Part shown: positions 1-8,024 of the stretch, piece after piece
Layout of the letters: each line of letters opens with the position of its first letter
Position numbering within the stretch: position 1 is the first letter of the stretch
Source of the DNA: Butyrivibrio sp.
GTDB lineage: Bacteria; Bacillota_A; Clostridia; Lachnospirales; Lachnospiraceae
DNA length: 14,963 nt
Assembly (NCBI GenBank): GCA_024690635.1
Contig: JAILOW010000202.1
Location: 1-14,963 of the forward strand
Direction: 5' to 3'
The notes under the pieces: generated by a model
The model's input: only the letters and a program-made list of their open reading frames with translations
Database searches by the model: none
Told to the model about the DNA's origin: nothing
Program-made: the position numbers and the translations under genes

Positions 1-2666
1 GCAAACGAAGTTCTCGTAGAGAGATGCATTGCAGGATGGAAAGAGATTGAGTACGAGGTAATGCGTGACTCAGCAGGAAACTGCATCACAGTATGTAACA
101 TGGAGAATATCGATCCCGTCGGTGTACATACAGGTGACTCATCGTTGTTGCTCCTTCTCAGACACTTTCTGACAAGGAATATCAGATGCTCAGAAGCGCA
201 GCTCTTAATATCATCGACGAGCTGCAGATAACAGGTGGATGTAACGTTCAGTTTGCCCTTCACCCCACAAGCTTTGAGTACTGCGTAATCGAGGTTAACC
301 CCAGAGTCAGCAGATCCTCTGCACTTGCTTCCAAGGCTACGGGATATCCAATTGCCAAGGTTGCTGCCAAGATCGCTCTCGGATATACTCTCGATGAGAT
401 CAAAAACGCCATCACAGGCAAGACCTATGCAAGCTTTGAGCCTGCGCTTGATTACTGCGTAGTCAAGTTCCCAAGGCTTCCTTTTGACAAATTCATCACA
501 GCTAAGAGAACCCTCACAACCCAGATGAAGGCTACCGGTGAGGTCATGAGTATCTGCACCAATTTCGAAGGAGCCATGATGAAGGCTATCCGCTCTCTGG
601 AGCAGCATGTGGACTGCCTTACAAGCTATGACTTCTCCGAGCTTGATGATGAAGAGCTTCTTGCAAGACTCAAGGTCGTAGACGATCAGAGAATATGGGT
701 AATTGCAGAGGCCCTCAGAAGAGGTATGAGCCATGAGGAAATCCATGACATCACCATGATAGATCTCTGGTTTATCGACAAGCTTCATAACCTAGTAAAA
801 ATGGAGCTTAAGCTCCTTAGGATCGGTGAAAAGAACAGCGCCGGTGCGGGGGCAGACCTTGCAGAAGCCAAAAAGCTCATAAGCTTTGATACACTTTTAG
901 AAGCAAAGAGACTTGAATTCCCTGATTCTGTCATCAGCAGATTTACAAGATTCAAGGCTGATCTTTTAAAAGAACTCAGAAACGAGTACGGCATAAATGC
1001 CACATTTAAGATAGTTGATACCTGTGCTGCCGAGTTTGCCGCACAGACACCCTATTACTATTCTGTATACAACGGACCTGATTCTGAGGATGAGGCGGCA
1101 GAGAGTGCTGCCACAGATAAAAAGAAAATCCTCGTTCTGGGTTCCGGACCCATCAGGATCGGCCAGGGTATCGAATTTGACTACTGTTCGGTTCATGCCA
1201 CCTGGGCATTTAAAAGAGCCGGCTTTGAGACCATTATCATCAACAACAACCCCGAGACTGTCAGCACGGACTTTGACATAGCGGACAAGCTCTACTTTGA
1301 GCCCCTTACCCCCGAGGATGTTGAGAATATCGTAAAGCTTGAAAAGCCCGACGGAGCAGTGGTACAGTTTGGCGGACAGACTGCCATCAAGCTCACTCAG
1401 GATCTTATGAAGATGGGCGTAAAGATCTACGGAACAGATGCTGAAAATGTAGATGCCGCAGAGGACAGAGAGATCTTTGACCGCATCCTTGAAGAGACAC
1501 AGATAAAGCGTGCTCAGGGTGCAACGGTTTATACAGCCGAGGAAGCAAAAGAAGTGGCTAACCGCCTGGGATACCCCGTGCTTGTTCGTCCTTCCTACGT
1601 TCTTGGCGGTCAGGGCATGCAGATAGCTCTTTCCGATGAGGAAATAGAAGAGTTTATGAATATCATAAACAGATATGCCCAGGATCATCCCATCCTTGTA
1701 GATAAGTACCTTCAGGGTGTGGAGACAGAGGTTGACGCCGTATGCGACGGCGAGGATATAGTTATCCCCGGTATCATGGAGCATATCGAGAGATCCGGTA
1801 TCCACTCGGGAGATTCCATCTCTGTATATCCTGCCCAGTCTCTTTCTACCAAGGTAAAAGAGACAATTGCCGAGTACACAAGGCGCCTTGCCAAGGCTCT
1901 TCATGTAATAGGACTTATAAATGTGCAGTTCATCGCCGTTGGAGATGAGGTGTACATTATCGAGGCCAACCCCAGATCCTCCAGAACCGTACCTTATATC
2001 AGCAAGGTTACGGGTATTCCCATTGTGGATCTGGCAGCAGAGGTTATGCTGGGCAAGAAGTTAAAGGATCTTGGATATACTCCGGGACTTCAGCCTGAGG
2101 CAGGTTATGTTGCGGTGAAGATGCCTGTATTCTCATTCGAAAAGATCAGAGGAGCCGAGATCAGCCTCGGACCTGAGATGAAGAGTACCGGTGAATGTCT
2201 TGGAATCAGCAAGAGCTTTAATGAAGCTCTTTACAAGGCTTTCCTTGGGGCAGGTGTAAATCTTCCCAAGTACAAGCAGATGATCATCACCGTAAAAGAT
2301 GCTGATAAGGGCGAGATCATAGACATCGCAAGAAGATACAAACAGCTTGGATACATTATCTATGCCACAAGATCAACAGCAGATACCCTTAACGAAAACG
2401 GCGTAACAGCCAGAAGGGTAAACAAGATAAATCAGGAATCACCTACTGTAATCGACCTTATCCTTGGTCACAAGATCGACCTTGTTATTGACACTCCCAC
2501 TCAGGGCAGGGATAAGAGCAGAGACGGATTCATTATCAGAAGAACTTCCATCGAGACAGGCGTAAATGTCATAACCGCCCTTGATACCGCAAGAGCTCTT
2601 GTGACAAGTCTTGAAAACGAGAGCACCGAGGAAGGACTTGAGCTTGTGGATATCGCAAAGCTTTAA
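1..2666 (+). CDS. carB: Carbamoyl-phosphate synthase large chain, 5'-truncated by the window and interrupted by a 1-base frameshift
   Basis: CarB makes carbamoyl phosphate from bicarbonate, two ATP and ammonia supplied by the CarA glutaminase, for pyrimidine and arginine synthesis in the cytoplasm. The window opens inside the first ATP-grasp domain, at about residue 201 in E. coli numbering (window motif GVHTGDS aligns with E. coli GIHTGDS). Frame 1 reads from base 1 to about 140; the protein then continues in frame 3 to the TAA at 2664-2666. Visible parts: the metal-binding end of the first ATP-grasp ([19 protein letters not shown], about 289-345), an oligomerisation domain (about 600-1080), the second synthetase half starting at [18 protein letters not shown] (about 1130) with its own IEANPRSSR, and the MGS-like allosteric domain (about 2270-2660). 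Apart from the missing base, every conserved block is intact and the C-terminus is full length. carA is presumably upstream. The next gene starts 15 bases after the stop, suggesting cotranscription. Confidence 0.95.
139..141 (+). other. Single-base deletion (frameshift) in carB after the HTGDS motif
   Basis: In frame 1 the codons read GGT GAC and then TC. The expected continuation [15 protein letters not shown] begins at 141 in frame 3 (ATC GTT GTT GCT). One base of the Ser codon is therefore absent, as if TCA ATC had become TC ATC. Without the shift, frame 1 would run into TAA at 229-231. No slippery heptamer or following hairpin is apparent, so a programmed shift is unlikely. A sequencing or assembly error, or a recent mutation, fits best. 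Confidence 0.9.
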
Positions 2667-2681
2667 GAAGCGGAGTTGACC

Positions 2682-3188
2682 ATGGCAAAAGCAATTTATG
2701 AAAATATGACTGCCGCAGAGCAGGGGACCGATGCACCGGAGATACTCTTCGGAAAAGGAATGTCTTTTCCCTCGGATATACTCATCGAATGGGAATTTAT
2801 GCCCATGACCGGGGGAGGCGCCTTTGAGATGTTTTTTGGTGTGAAGGATACTCCCGAAGGTGAGAGTGCCTACGGAATCTCTTTTCTGAAAAGAGATACT
2901 GACAAGGACAGAGCCTTTAATCTGTGCAGGCTGATGAAATACCCCATGGGAGCAGAGCTTGAAAGAGCTGCGGATCCGCTTCCCACCGAGCCTTCGGATG
3001 TGTGGTACAGCATGAAGATCCACAAAAAAGGTGGAAAAATAGCTTTTTATATAGACGATCTTTTGGTGCTGCAGTATGATGACGAAGGCGGCGAGCACGG
3101 CGATATACTGACGGGGGGAGCCATTATCCCAAGGCTTTCCGACGGTATGAGGGCCGGATACAGAAATATCAGGGTGACCTGGATTTAA
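2682..3188 (+). CDS. YesU/DUF1961-like protein (predicted concanavalin-like fold), short form
   Basis: The 168-aa product has no signal peptide or membrane segment and should be cytoplasmic. Several stretches recall B. subtilis YesU (DUF1961, lectin/glucanase-like beta-sandwich): IEWEFMPM, EMFFGVKD, the run RAFNLCRLMKYPMG followed by ADPLPTEPSDVWYSMKI, then IAFYIDDLLVLQYDDEG and a closing RNIRVTW strand. YesU is longer (about 220 aa as I recall it). Here the N-terminal part and the loop before RAFNLCR are shorter. DUF1961 proteins are usually linked to plant polysaccharide breakdown and their activity is unknown, so no reaction is assigned. I chose the ATG at 2682 because AGCGGAG (2669-2675) lies six bases before it; a TTG at 2676 would abut that site. 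The gene sits 15 bases after carB and 22 before aroQ, an odd place for a sugar-related protein. Confidence 0.7.
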   Translation: MAKAIYENMTAAEQGTDAPEILFGKGMSFPSDILIEWEFMPMTGGGAFEMFFGVKDTPEGESAYGISFLKRDTDKDRAFNLCRLMKYPMGAELERAADPLPTEPSDVWYSMKIHKKGGKIAFYIDDLLVLQYDDEGGEHGDILTGGAIIPRLSDGMRAGYRNIRVTWI

Positions 3189-3210
3189 AAAGAAATAAAG
3201 AGGATACACA

Positions 3211-3651
3211 ATGAAGATATTAGTAATAAACGGACCAAATCTTAATTTCCTTGGCATAAGGGAAAAGAGTATTTACGGAAGTGAGGACTATGAGTACCTT
3301 TGCAGGATGATCCGTGACAGGGCCTATGAGTGCGGTGATGCGGTTGAGATATACCAGTCCAATCACGAGGGCTCCATAATCGACAGATTGCAGGAGGCTT
3401 ACTCCGACGGAACCGAGGGTATTGTCATAAATCCCGGAGCGTACACCCATTACAGCTATGCCATCCATGATGCTCTTAAGAGCCTGGAGGGCATAAAAAA
3501 GATCGAGGTCCACATTTCGGATATCTCTTCAAGAGAGGAATTCCGTAAGGTTTCCGTTACCGCACCTGCATGTGACAAACAGATCTACGGTCACGGCCTT
3601 GAGGGATATCTGGAAGCTATGGAAGAGCTTAAAAAAACTGTTGAAAAATAA
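3211..3651 (+). CDS. aroQ: Type II 3-dehydroquinate dehydratase
   Basis: The enzyme converts 3-dehydroquinate to 3-dehydroshikimate, the third step of the shikimate pathway, as a cytoplasmic dodecamer. The 146-aa length is typical. Family motifs run in order: NGPNLNFLGIRE (7-18, with Arg17), the flexible-loop Tyr22, QSNHEGSIID (49-58), INPGAYTHYS (73-82, with Asn74 and His80), EVHISDISSREEFR (99-112, with the catalytic-site His101 and Arg108/Arg112) and SVTAPACDKQIYGHG (115-129). The expected catalytic Tyr/Arg/His/Asn set is present, so it should be active. The ATG at 3211 follows AAGAGG at 3198-3203. It lies 22 bases after the DUF1961-like gene and 58 before efp. The aroQ-efp neighbourhood is common in Firmicutes, usually with an Xaa-Pro peptidase gene between them, which is missing here. 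Confidence 0.96.
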   Translation: MKILVINGPNLNFLGIREKSIYGSEDYEYLCRMIRDRAYECGDAVEIYQSNHEGSIIDRLQEAYSDGTEGIVINPGAYTHYSYAIHDALKSLEGIKKIEVHISDISSREEFRKVSVTAPACDKQIYGHGLEGYLEAMEELKKTVEK

Positions 3652-3669
3652 AGGACAATAGTTTAAACT
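3641..3669 (+). promoter_or_regulatory. Candidate internal sigma-A promoter for efp
   Basis: TTGAAA (3641-3646) and TAAACT (3664-3669) are separated by exactly 17 bases and overlap the end of aroQ. This could give efp its own transcription within the carB-aroQ operon. The -10 box matches consensus at only 4 of 6 positions, so the call is tentative. Confidence 0.4.
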
Positions 3670-3709
3670 GAATTAGTTGTTTGAGTAATGTTTTTTAGGA
3701 GGATATTTT

Positions 3710-4267
3710 ATGATTTCTGCAAGTGATTTCAGAAATGGTATGACTATCGAAATCGATGGTAATGTATGTCAGATTATTGAATTTCAGCATGTTAAGCCCG
3801 GTAAAGGCGCTGCTTTCGTAAGAACCAAGCTCAAGGATATCATCAACGGCGGTGTTAAAGAGACAACTTTCCGTCCTACTGAGAAGTTCCCTGCAGCAAG
3901 AGTTGATAAAAAGGATATGCAGTATCTTTATCAGGATGGCGATATCTATAACTTCATGGATTCAGAGACCTACGAGCAGATCGGTCTTACATCCGAGCAG
4001 GTTGGCGACTCTCTTAAGTTCGTTAAAGAGAACGAAGTTTGCAAGGTTAGCTCATACAACGGAGCAGTATTTGCAGTTGAGCCTCCTATGTTCGTAGAAC
4101 TTGCTATCTCAGAGACAGAGCCCGGCTTCAAGGGTGATACAGCTACAGGCGCTACCAAGCCCGCTACTGTTGAGACAGGTGCTACAGTTTCAGTTCCTCT
4201 CTTCGTAAACGAGGGAGACATTATCAAGATCGATACCAGAACAGGCGAGTATCTTTCAAGAGTCTGA
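3710..4267 (+). CDS. efp: Translation elongation factor P
   Basis: EF-P binds between the ribosomal P and E sites and relieves stalling at consecutive prolines. The 185-aa length is standard for the three-domain bacterial protein. The N-terminal KOW-like domain carries the tip loop [12 protein letters not shown] (27-38), whose Lys32 sits where E. coli has the modified Lys34 and B. subtilis its modified Lys32. I see no modification gene in the window, so the modification state is unknown. The C-terminal OB domains follow, ending in [17 protein letters not shown]. An AGGAGG at 3697-3702 stands seven bases before the ATG, an excellent ribosome binding site that fits a highly expressed factor. 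Neighbours are aroQ upstream and a strong terminator downstream, so this is the last gene of the unit. Confidence 0.97.
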   Translation: MISASDFRNGMTIEIDGNVCQIIEFQHVKPGKGAAFVRTKLKDIINGGVKETTFRPTEKFPAARVDKKDMQYLYQDGDIYNFMDSETYEQIGLTSEQVGDSLKFVKENEVCKVSSYNGAVFAVEPPMFVELAISETEPGFKGDTATGATKPATVETGATVSVPLFVNEGDIIKIDTRTGEYLSRV

Positions 4268-4302
4268 TCATTTATTACCATATCTTTTATAGAGACCAAA
4301 GT

Positions 4303-4346
4303 AAGACAATAAGGAAACCCAAAAGGCTTCTTTATTGTCTTTTTTT
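4303..4346 (+). terminator. Rho-independent terminator after efp
   Basis: AGACAATAAGGAA (4304-4316) pairs with TTCTTTATTGTCT (4328-4340) through 13 positions with one G-T pair; A4303 adds a further pair. An 11-base loop separates the arms and a run of seven T (4340-4346) follows. It ends the carB-to-efp transcription unit 36 bases after the efp stop. Confidence 0.9.
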
Positions 4347-4371
4347 ACATTTTTTTATTTAGGAGAAGGAT

Positions 4372-5265
4372 ATGGAAATCAAAGAATTTGGACAGCTTTT
4401 ATCAGAAGAAATTATGAGTGCTCTGGGAGATGGATGCAGAGCCAGCTATAACGAGGTGGAAAAGAATAACGGAACCATCCGCCACGCCATTACCATTAAA
4501 AGGGAGGGAATAAATCTTGCCCCTAATATTTATATTGACGGGCATTTTCAGGAGTATAAGGACGGAAGGAGCCTTGCAGGCATTGTGGGAACCATCCTTT
4601 CTGTTTACCGTATGAACGAAGGGGCGGTGGATTTTGATGTCGAAAGCTTTACGGATTTTGCCAGAGCATCGGAAAAACTGTGTTTTAAGCTTGTTAATTA
4701 CGAGAAAAACAAGAATATATTAAGAGACGTTCCTTATAAGAGATTCTGTGATCTTGCACTGGTTCCTCTTTGCAATATCGACAGCAGCGCCATCGGCCGC
4801 GGGAATATCGTTATTCGTAGTGACCATTTAAAGACCTGGGAGATCTCAAAAGAAGAGCTTTGGGAAAATGTATTTGAACATACGCAGGGGGTGATGCCTG
4901 TAAGCAAAGAAGGGCTTCTCAATTTTGTAAGAAAGAACGCAAGCTTTGTAACAACGGATGAGGGGGAAGAGTTTGGGAACATGATCTACATCCTAAGTAA
5001 CAGCGATAAGTGTCTGGGAGCGGGAGTTATCCTTTACCCCGGGGTACTTGAGGAAATTGCAAAAGAGTATGATAAAGACGTCTTCATAATCCCATCTTCC
5101 ATTCATGAAGTTATAGCGCTTCCTGCAACTGATGACGGGGATTTTGGATTTTTACAGAAGATGATACGTGAGGTGAACAGATCCACTGTAAGTGAAGAGG
5201 AGATACTAAGCGACAATCTCTACATATATCATGCCGATACGGGCAAGATAAATATCTGTGCATGA
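4372..5265 (+). CDS. DUF5688 family protein, function unknown
   Basis: This 297-aa protein has no signal peptide, membrane segment or recognisable catalytic motif and should be cytoplasmic. It resembles the DUF5688 family, common and often multi-copy in Lachnospiraceae. Family-like stretches are GNIVIRSDHLKTWEIS (144-159), the segment around MIYILSN and GAGVILYPGVLEEIA (204-230), FIIPSSIHEVIALP (238-251) and the end segment EVNRSTVSEEEILSDNLY (267-284). The family assignment rests on memory of these patterns; a distant likeness to DUF1444/YtpQ is possible but not shown. The ATG at 4372 follows AGGAGAAGG (4361-4369). No promoter is evident in the 25 bases after the efp terminator, so transcription may depend on readthrough. 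The stop lies four bases from the 3' end of a convergent tRNA gene. Confidence 0.8.
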   Translation: MEIKEFGQLLSEEIMSALGDGCRASYNEVEKNNGTIRHAITIKREGINLAPNIYIDGHFQEYKDGRSLAGIVGTILSVYRMNEGAVDFDVESFTDFARASEKLCFKLVNYEKNKNILRDVPYKRFCDLALVPLCNIDSSAIGRGNIVIRSDHLKTWEISKEELWENVFEHTQGVMPVSKEGLLNFVRKNASFVTTDEGEEFGNMIYILSNSDKCLGAGVILYPGVLEEIAKEYDKDVFIIPSSIHEVIALPATDDGDFGFLQKMIREVNRSTVSEEEILSDNLYIYHADTGKINICA

Positions 5266-5269
5266 AAAA

Positions 5270-5341
5270 TGCACCCGACAGGAATCGAACCTGCATCAAA
5301 GGCGTCGGAGGCCTCCGTTCTATCCATTAGACTACGGGTGC
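5270..5341 (-). tRNA. tRNA-Arg, anticodon CCG
   Basis: Read on the minus strand, the 72-base gene folds as a cloverleaf. The acceptor stem is GCACCCG/CGGGTGC with discriminator A, then U8-A9. The D arm holds AATGGATA; its stem has one C-A mismatch and a T-G pair. The anticodon stem is GAGGC/GCCTT around the loop CTCCGAC, giving anticodon CCG, which reads the Arg codon CGG. A four-base variable loop follows, then a T arm with TTCGATT. CCA is not encoded and must be added after transcription. Five T follow directly after the gene. It converges on the DUF5688 gene. Confidence 0.93.
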
Positions 5342-5352
5342 ATACCTTGAAT

Positions 5353-5382
5353 ATAATAGCACACCACGCGGAGGGAGTACAA
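5353..5382 (-). promoter_or_regulatory. Promoter of tRNA-Arg
   Basis: On the minus strand, TTGTAC (5382-5377) and TATTAT (5358-5353) are 18 bases apart, and the tRNA begins 11 bases after the -10 box, which gives a very short leader. The -10 box is near consensus and the -35 box is weak. Confidence 0.6.
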
Positions 5383-5404
5383 CTCTTTCACGACCCTCTG
5401 AAAC

Positions 5405-5433
5405 TTGACGTGACCGTTCTGAACGGATAAAAT
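5405..5433 (+). promoter_or_regulatory. Sigma-A promoter of the envelope operon, with a palindrome in the spacer
   Basis: TTGACG (5405-5410) and TAAAAT (5428-5433) have the ideal 17-base spacing, 42 bases before the SH3 gene. The spacer contains a perfect inverted repeat, CCGTTC-T-GAACGG (5414-5426), placed where a bound repressor would exclude RNA polymerase. No other good promoter occurs before the gdhA region, so this one probably serves all three genes to 9512. Confidence 0.75.
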
Positions 5434-5475
5434 CATAATGTTGCATTGTATTATAAAGGATTTTAAGGATTTAAA

Positions 5476-6837
5476 ATGAATAGAAAAAGAAGAAAAAATG
5501 TTTCTTTCAGAAACAATAATAGAAGCTTTTTAGCTATACTCGGAGATAACAAGAAGTATCTGATGCCTGCCATACTGGTGGTTGCAGTTATAGCTACCGT
5601 TAGCATTGCTGTTTCAGCCAACAAGAGGACTGTGTCAGAGGTTCAGACCAGCGAGGAGGCTACTGAGGCGGCTACATTTGAGATACCGGAAAATGCCATG
5701 GAGGAGAACGCTTATCCTGAGGTTAATGCCCTTATTGAAAAGTATTACACCGCAGCGGCAAATGGCGATGCCGATACGATTTCCGAGATCTACAAGGGAC
5801 TTGACGATACAGAGCTTTTAAAGACTGTGGCTGCTTCCGAGTATATCGAAAAGTTTGAAAACATCACCGTATATACCAAGCCCGGCCCCAAAGAGGGCAG
5901 CTACGTTGCTTACGTATACAATGAGGTTAAGCTTTACGACTACGACAAAGACGTACCCGGATTTGAGACCATGTACATCTGCACCGATGATTCGGGCAAC
6001 CTCTATATAGATGTGGACATTGCAGATCAGGGTGAGCTTGATTATCTCAAACAGGTCAATGTTCAGGCTGATGTCATCGATCTTAACAACAAGGTGGCTT
6101 CCAGCTACAACGAGATGGTCAATTCCGATGAAAAGCTTGCAGAGCTTCTCACCAGAATGCGCTCAGGCCTTCAGGTTTCTGTGGGTGAGGCACTTGCTAC
6201 AGCAGAGGCTTCAACAGAAGCTTCTTCTGCAGATGATGCTTCTTCCGAGGAGTCAACAGAACCCCAGCAGCAGACCATTACACGCCGCGTAATCAAGGCT
6301 ACGGACGTTATCAATATCCGAAACTCAGATTCCGAAACAGCGGATATTCTTGATAAAACAGAAAAGGGCCAGGAGTTCAAGGAGCTTGAGGCTCTTGCCA
6401 ACGGATGGAGTAAGGTTGAATACAAGGGTAAGACTGCCTATGTAAAGACCGAGTTCTTTGATGTGGTATCAGAGGAGACCGTTGCGGTAGACAATTCCGA
6501 TGCAGATGATGCAGGCAAAGAGGAAGAAAATAGCGACGCCGGCACAGGTACCGATACGGCAGGGGATGATTCCAAGGACAAGGATAAGGACAAGGACAAG
6601 TCAGATGCTTCCAAGACCGAAGAGTCAGGCAAGGTTGATTCATCAGCAAAGACCGGTGATATGGTCCTGACAGATTCTGTTAAGCTCCGTAAAGGCCAGA
6701 GTACGGAAACCGATGCTCTTATGACTATCTATGCCGGTTCCACAGTCAAGGTAATAGAACAATATTCCAACGGATGGGCAAAAGTAGAGTATAATAAGAA
6801 TACAGGTTATATCAAATCAGAATTCATAAGACAATAA
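5476..6837 (+). CDS. Membrane-anchored protein with two bacterial SH3 domains
   Basis: The 453-aa protein has a basic N-terminus (RKRRK), one membrane segment at about 28-47 and a long extracytoplasmic part, so it should be a type II membrane protein. Residues 80-230 form a mixed region with an NTF2-like look (VNALIEKYYTAAANGD), an uncertain assignment. Two SH3b repeats follow: 270-328 (VINIRNSDSETADIL to AYVKTEFF) and 393-452 (SVKLRKGQSTETDAL to GYIKSEFI), each with the NGWSKVEY or NGWAKVEY core. Ser/Glu/Ala- and Lys/Asp-rich linkers separate them. Such domains usually bind cell-wall peptides or glycans; no catalytic domain is visible. AAGGA at 5465-5469 supports the ATG at 5476. The next gene starts 30 bases after the stop, and the operon's last product is a wall hydrolase, so an envelope role is likely. 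Confidence 0.85.
   Translation: MNRKRRKNVSFRNNNRSFLAILGDNKKYLMPAILVVAVIATVSIAVSANKRTVSEVQTSEEATEAATFEIPENAMEENAYPEVNALIEKYYTAAANGDADTISEIYKGLDDTELLKTVAASEYIEKFENITVYTKPGPKEGSYVAYVYNEVKLYDYDKDVPGFETMYICTDDSGNLYIDVDIADQGELDYLKQVNVQADVIDLNNKVASSYNEMVNSDEKLAELLTRMRSGLQVSVGEALATAEASTEASSADDASSEESTEPQQQTITRRVIKATDVINIRNSDSETADILDKTEKGQEFKELEALANGWSKVEYKGKTAYVKTEFFDVVSEETVAVDNSDADDAGKEEENSDAGTGTDTAGDDSKDKDKDKDKSDASKTEESGKVDSSAKTGDMVLTDSVKLRKGQSTETDALMTIYAGSTVKVIEQYSNGWAKVEYNKNTGYIKSEFIRQ
6574..6600 (+). repeat. Tandem hexamer AAGGAC/T encoding a Lys-Asp linker
   Basis: Four and a half copies of a six-base unit (AAGGAC, AAGGAT, AAGGAC, AAGGAC, AAG) encode alternating Lys-Asp at residues 367-375 of the SH3 protein, between its two SH3 domains. 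Copy number may vary by slippage, changing linker length without shifting the frame. Confidence 0.85.
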
Positions 6838-6867
6838 AACAGATTCCAATGGGTGGAGGTGCAGCTT

Positions 6868-8004
6868 ATGTTTGGACGATTGAAAGTGGCAATCATGGGA
6901 ACCGGTCAGATTGCAGAGGTTATGGCAAAAACTCTTAAGGAAACAAGAGGAGTTACCTGCTATGCCGTAGGATCAAGGTCCATGGAGAGTGCCACCAGAT
7001 TTGCTTCAGCACACGGCATCAAAAAGGCTTACGGCTCTTATGAAGAGCTTGTAAACGATCCCAAGGTCAGCCTTGTATATGTTGCCACACCCCATTCGGA
7101 ACATTATGAAAATGTTAAGCTGGCTCTTTCCGCAGGCAAGCATGTTATCTGCGAAAAGGCATTTATGCTGAATGAAAAGCAGGCCGGTGCTATCTTTAAA
7201 TATGCTGAGGAGCAAAATCTTCTCCTCACGGAAGCAATGTGGACCAGATATATGCCTATGAGGAGCAAACTCATGGAGATCCTCTCCAGCAACGTCATAG
7301 GCGAGCCCACTATGCTCACAGCCAATCTCGGCTACAATATCGCCTACAAAGACAGAATAAACAGACCTGAGCTGGGTGGAGGAGCACTCCTTGATCTTGG
7401 CGTTTATGTGCTTAATTTTGCATCCATGGTCTTTGGAAATGACGTGACCGATATTGCATCAATCTGTACCTTTAATGAGCATGGTATGGATATGCATGAC
7501 AGTATAACCCTCAGATATGCTGACGGGAAGATGGCTGTTTTAAATGCCACGGCTCTTTCCATAAGTGACCGTATGGGCATCATTTACGGCAGCAAGGGCT
7601 ACATAGTTGTTGAAAATATTAATAACTTTGAGGGAATAGGCGTTTATGACAGCGAGTACAGAAAGATAGCCTATTACAGAAGACCCAAGCAAAAAACAGG
7701 CTATGAATACGAAATTGAGGCTTGTGTGAGAGCTATAAATGAAGGCTGGCTTGAGTGCCCCGAGATGCCTCATTCAGAGTCGTTAAAGATCATGAATATG
7801 ATGGACTTTATCAGAAAGAGCAATCATATTGTATTCCCCGGTGAGGAGGACTTTGCATCTGAATCTGCCGGAGAGGGTGGTGCTGTACCTGCAGCAGTGG
7901 AGGCTGCGGAGACTGCAGCTGCAGACACAGAACCTGCGACAGCAGAAATTGCGGATACAGATGCAGTAGTTGATCAGGCTGCAGAGCCCTCAGGGGATGA
8001 ATAA
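6868..8004 (+). CDS. Gfo/Idh/MocA family oxidoreductase with an acidic Ala-rich C-terminal tail
   Basis: Enzymes of this family are cytoplasmic NAD(P)-dependent oxidoreductases acting on sugars, inositols or diols; the substrate here cannot be read from sequence. The 378-aa protein opens with a Rossmann fold (VAIMGTGQIAE, 7-17). The family lysine is in CEKAFMLN (Lys97), in place of the usual EKP motif. GGGALLDLGVY (170-180) is like the dihydrodiol-dehydrogenase subgroup, with Tyr where many members have His. The catalytic core ends near residue 325. About 53 further residues rich in Ala, Glu, Asp and Thr are unusual for the family and look disordered. I chose ATG at 6868 because GGAGGTG (6855-6861) precedes it by six bases; a GTG at 6853 lacks such a site. 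Spacing is 30 bases from the SH3 gene and 20 to the hydrolase gene. Confidence 0.88.
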   Translation: MFGRLKVAIMGTGQIAEVMAKTLKETRGVTCYAVGSRSMESATRFASAHGIKKAYGSYEELVNDPKVSLVYVATPHSEHYENVKLALSAGKHVICEKAFMLNEKQAGAIFKYAEEQNLLLTEAMWTRYMPMRSKLMEILSSNVIGEPTMLTANLGYNIAYKDRINRPELGGGALLDLGVYVLNFASMVFGNDVTDIASICTFNEHGMDMHDSITLRYADGKMAVLNATALSISDRMGIIYGSKGYIVVENINNFEGIGVYDSEYRKIAYYRRPKQKTGYEYEIEACVRAINEGWLECPEMPHSESLKIMNMMDFIRKSNHIVFPGEEDFASESAGEGGAVPAAVEAAETAAADTEPATAEIADTDAVVDQAAEPSGDE

Positions 8005-8024
8005 AGATTGATCATGGGGAGAGT

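Noticed and set aside
130..200. Programmed ribosomal frameshift in carB
   Set aside because: There is no slippery heptamer or downstream structure, and CarB is not known to use frameshifting.
966..1904. Long open frame (312 codons) on the minus strand inside carB
   Set aside because: It lies opposite a conserved CarB coding frame, its protein is compositionally odd and matches nothing I know, and the carB signal fully explains the region.
2439..3257. Minus-strand open frame of 272 codons across the carB end and the DUF1961-like gene
   Set aside because: It is antisense to two supported genes, has no convincing ribosome binding site and no recognisable domain.
3660..3669. Palindrome AGTTTAAACT before efp as an operator
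   Set aside because: It is a short AT-rich palindrome that overlaps the weak -10 candidate and may easily arise by chance.
5270..5341. tRNA-Arg as an integration (attachment) site of a mobile element
   Set aside because: No integrase gene, no direct repeat of the tRNA 3' end and no element-like genes were seen nearby.
5414..5426. LexA/SOS box in the envelope operon promoter
   Set aside because: The half-sites are in the opposite order (GTTC then GAAC) and with the wrong spacing for the Gram-positive LexA box.
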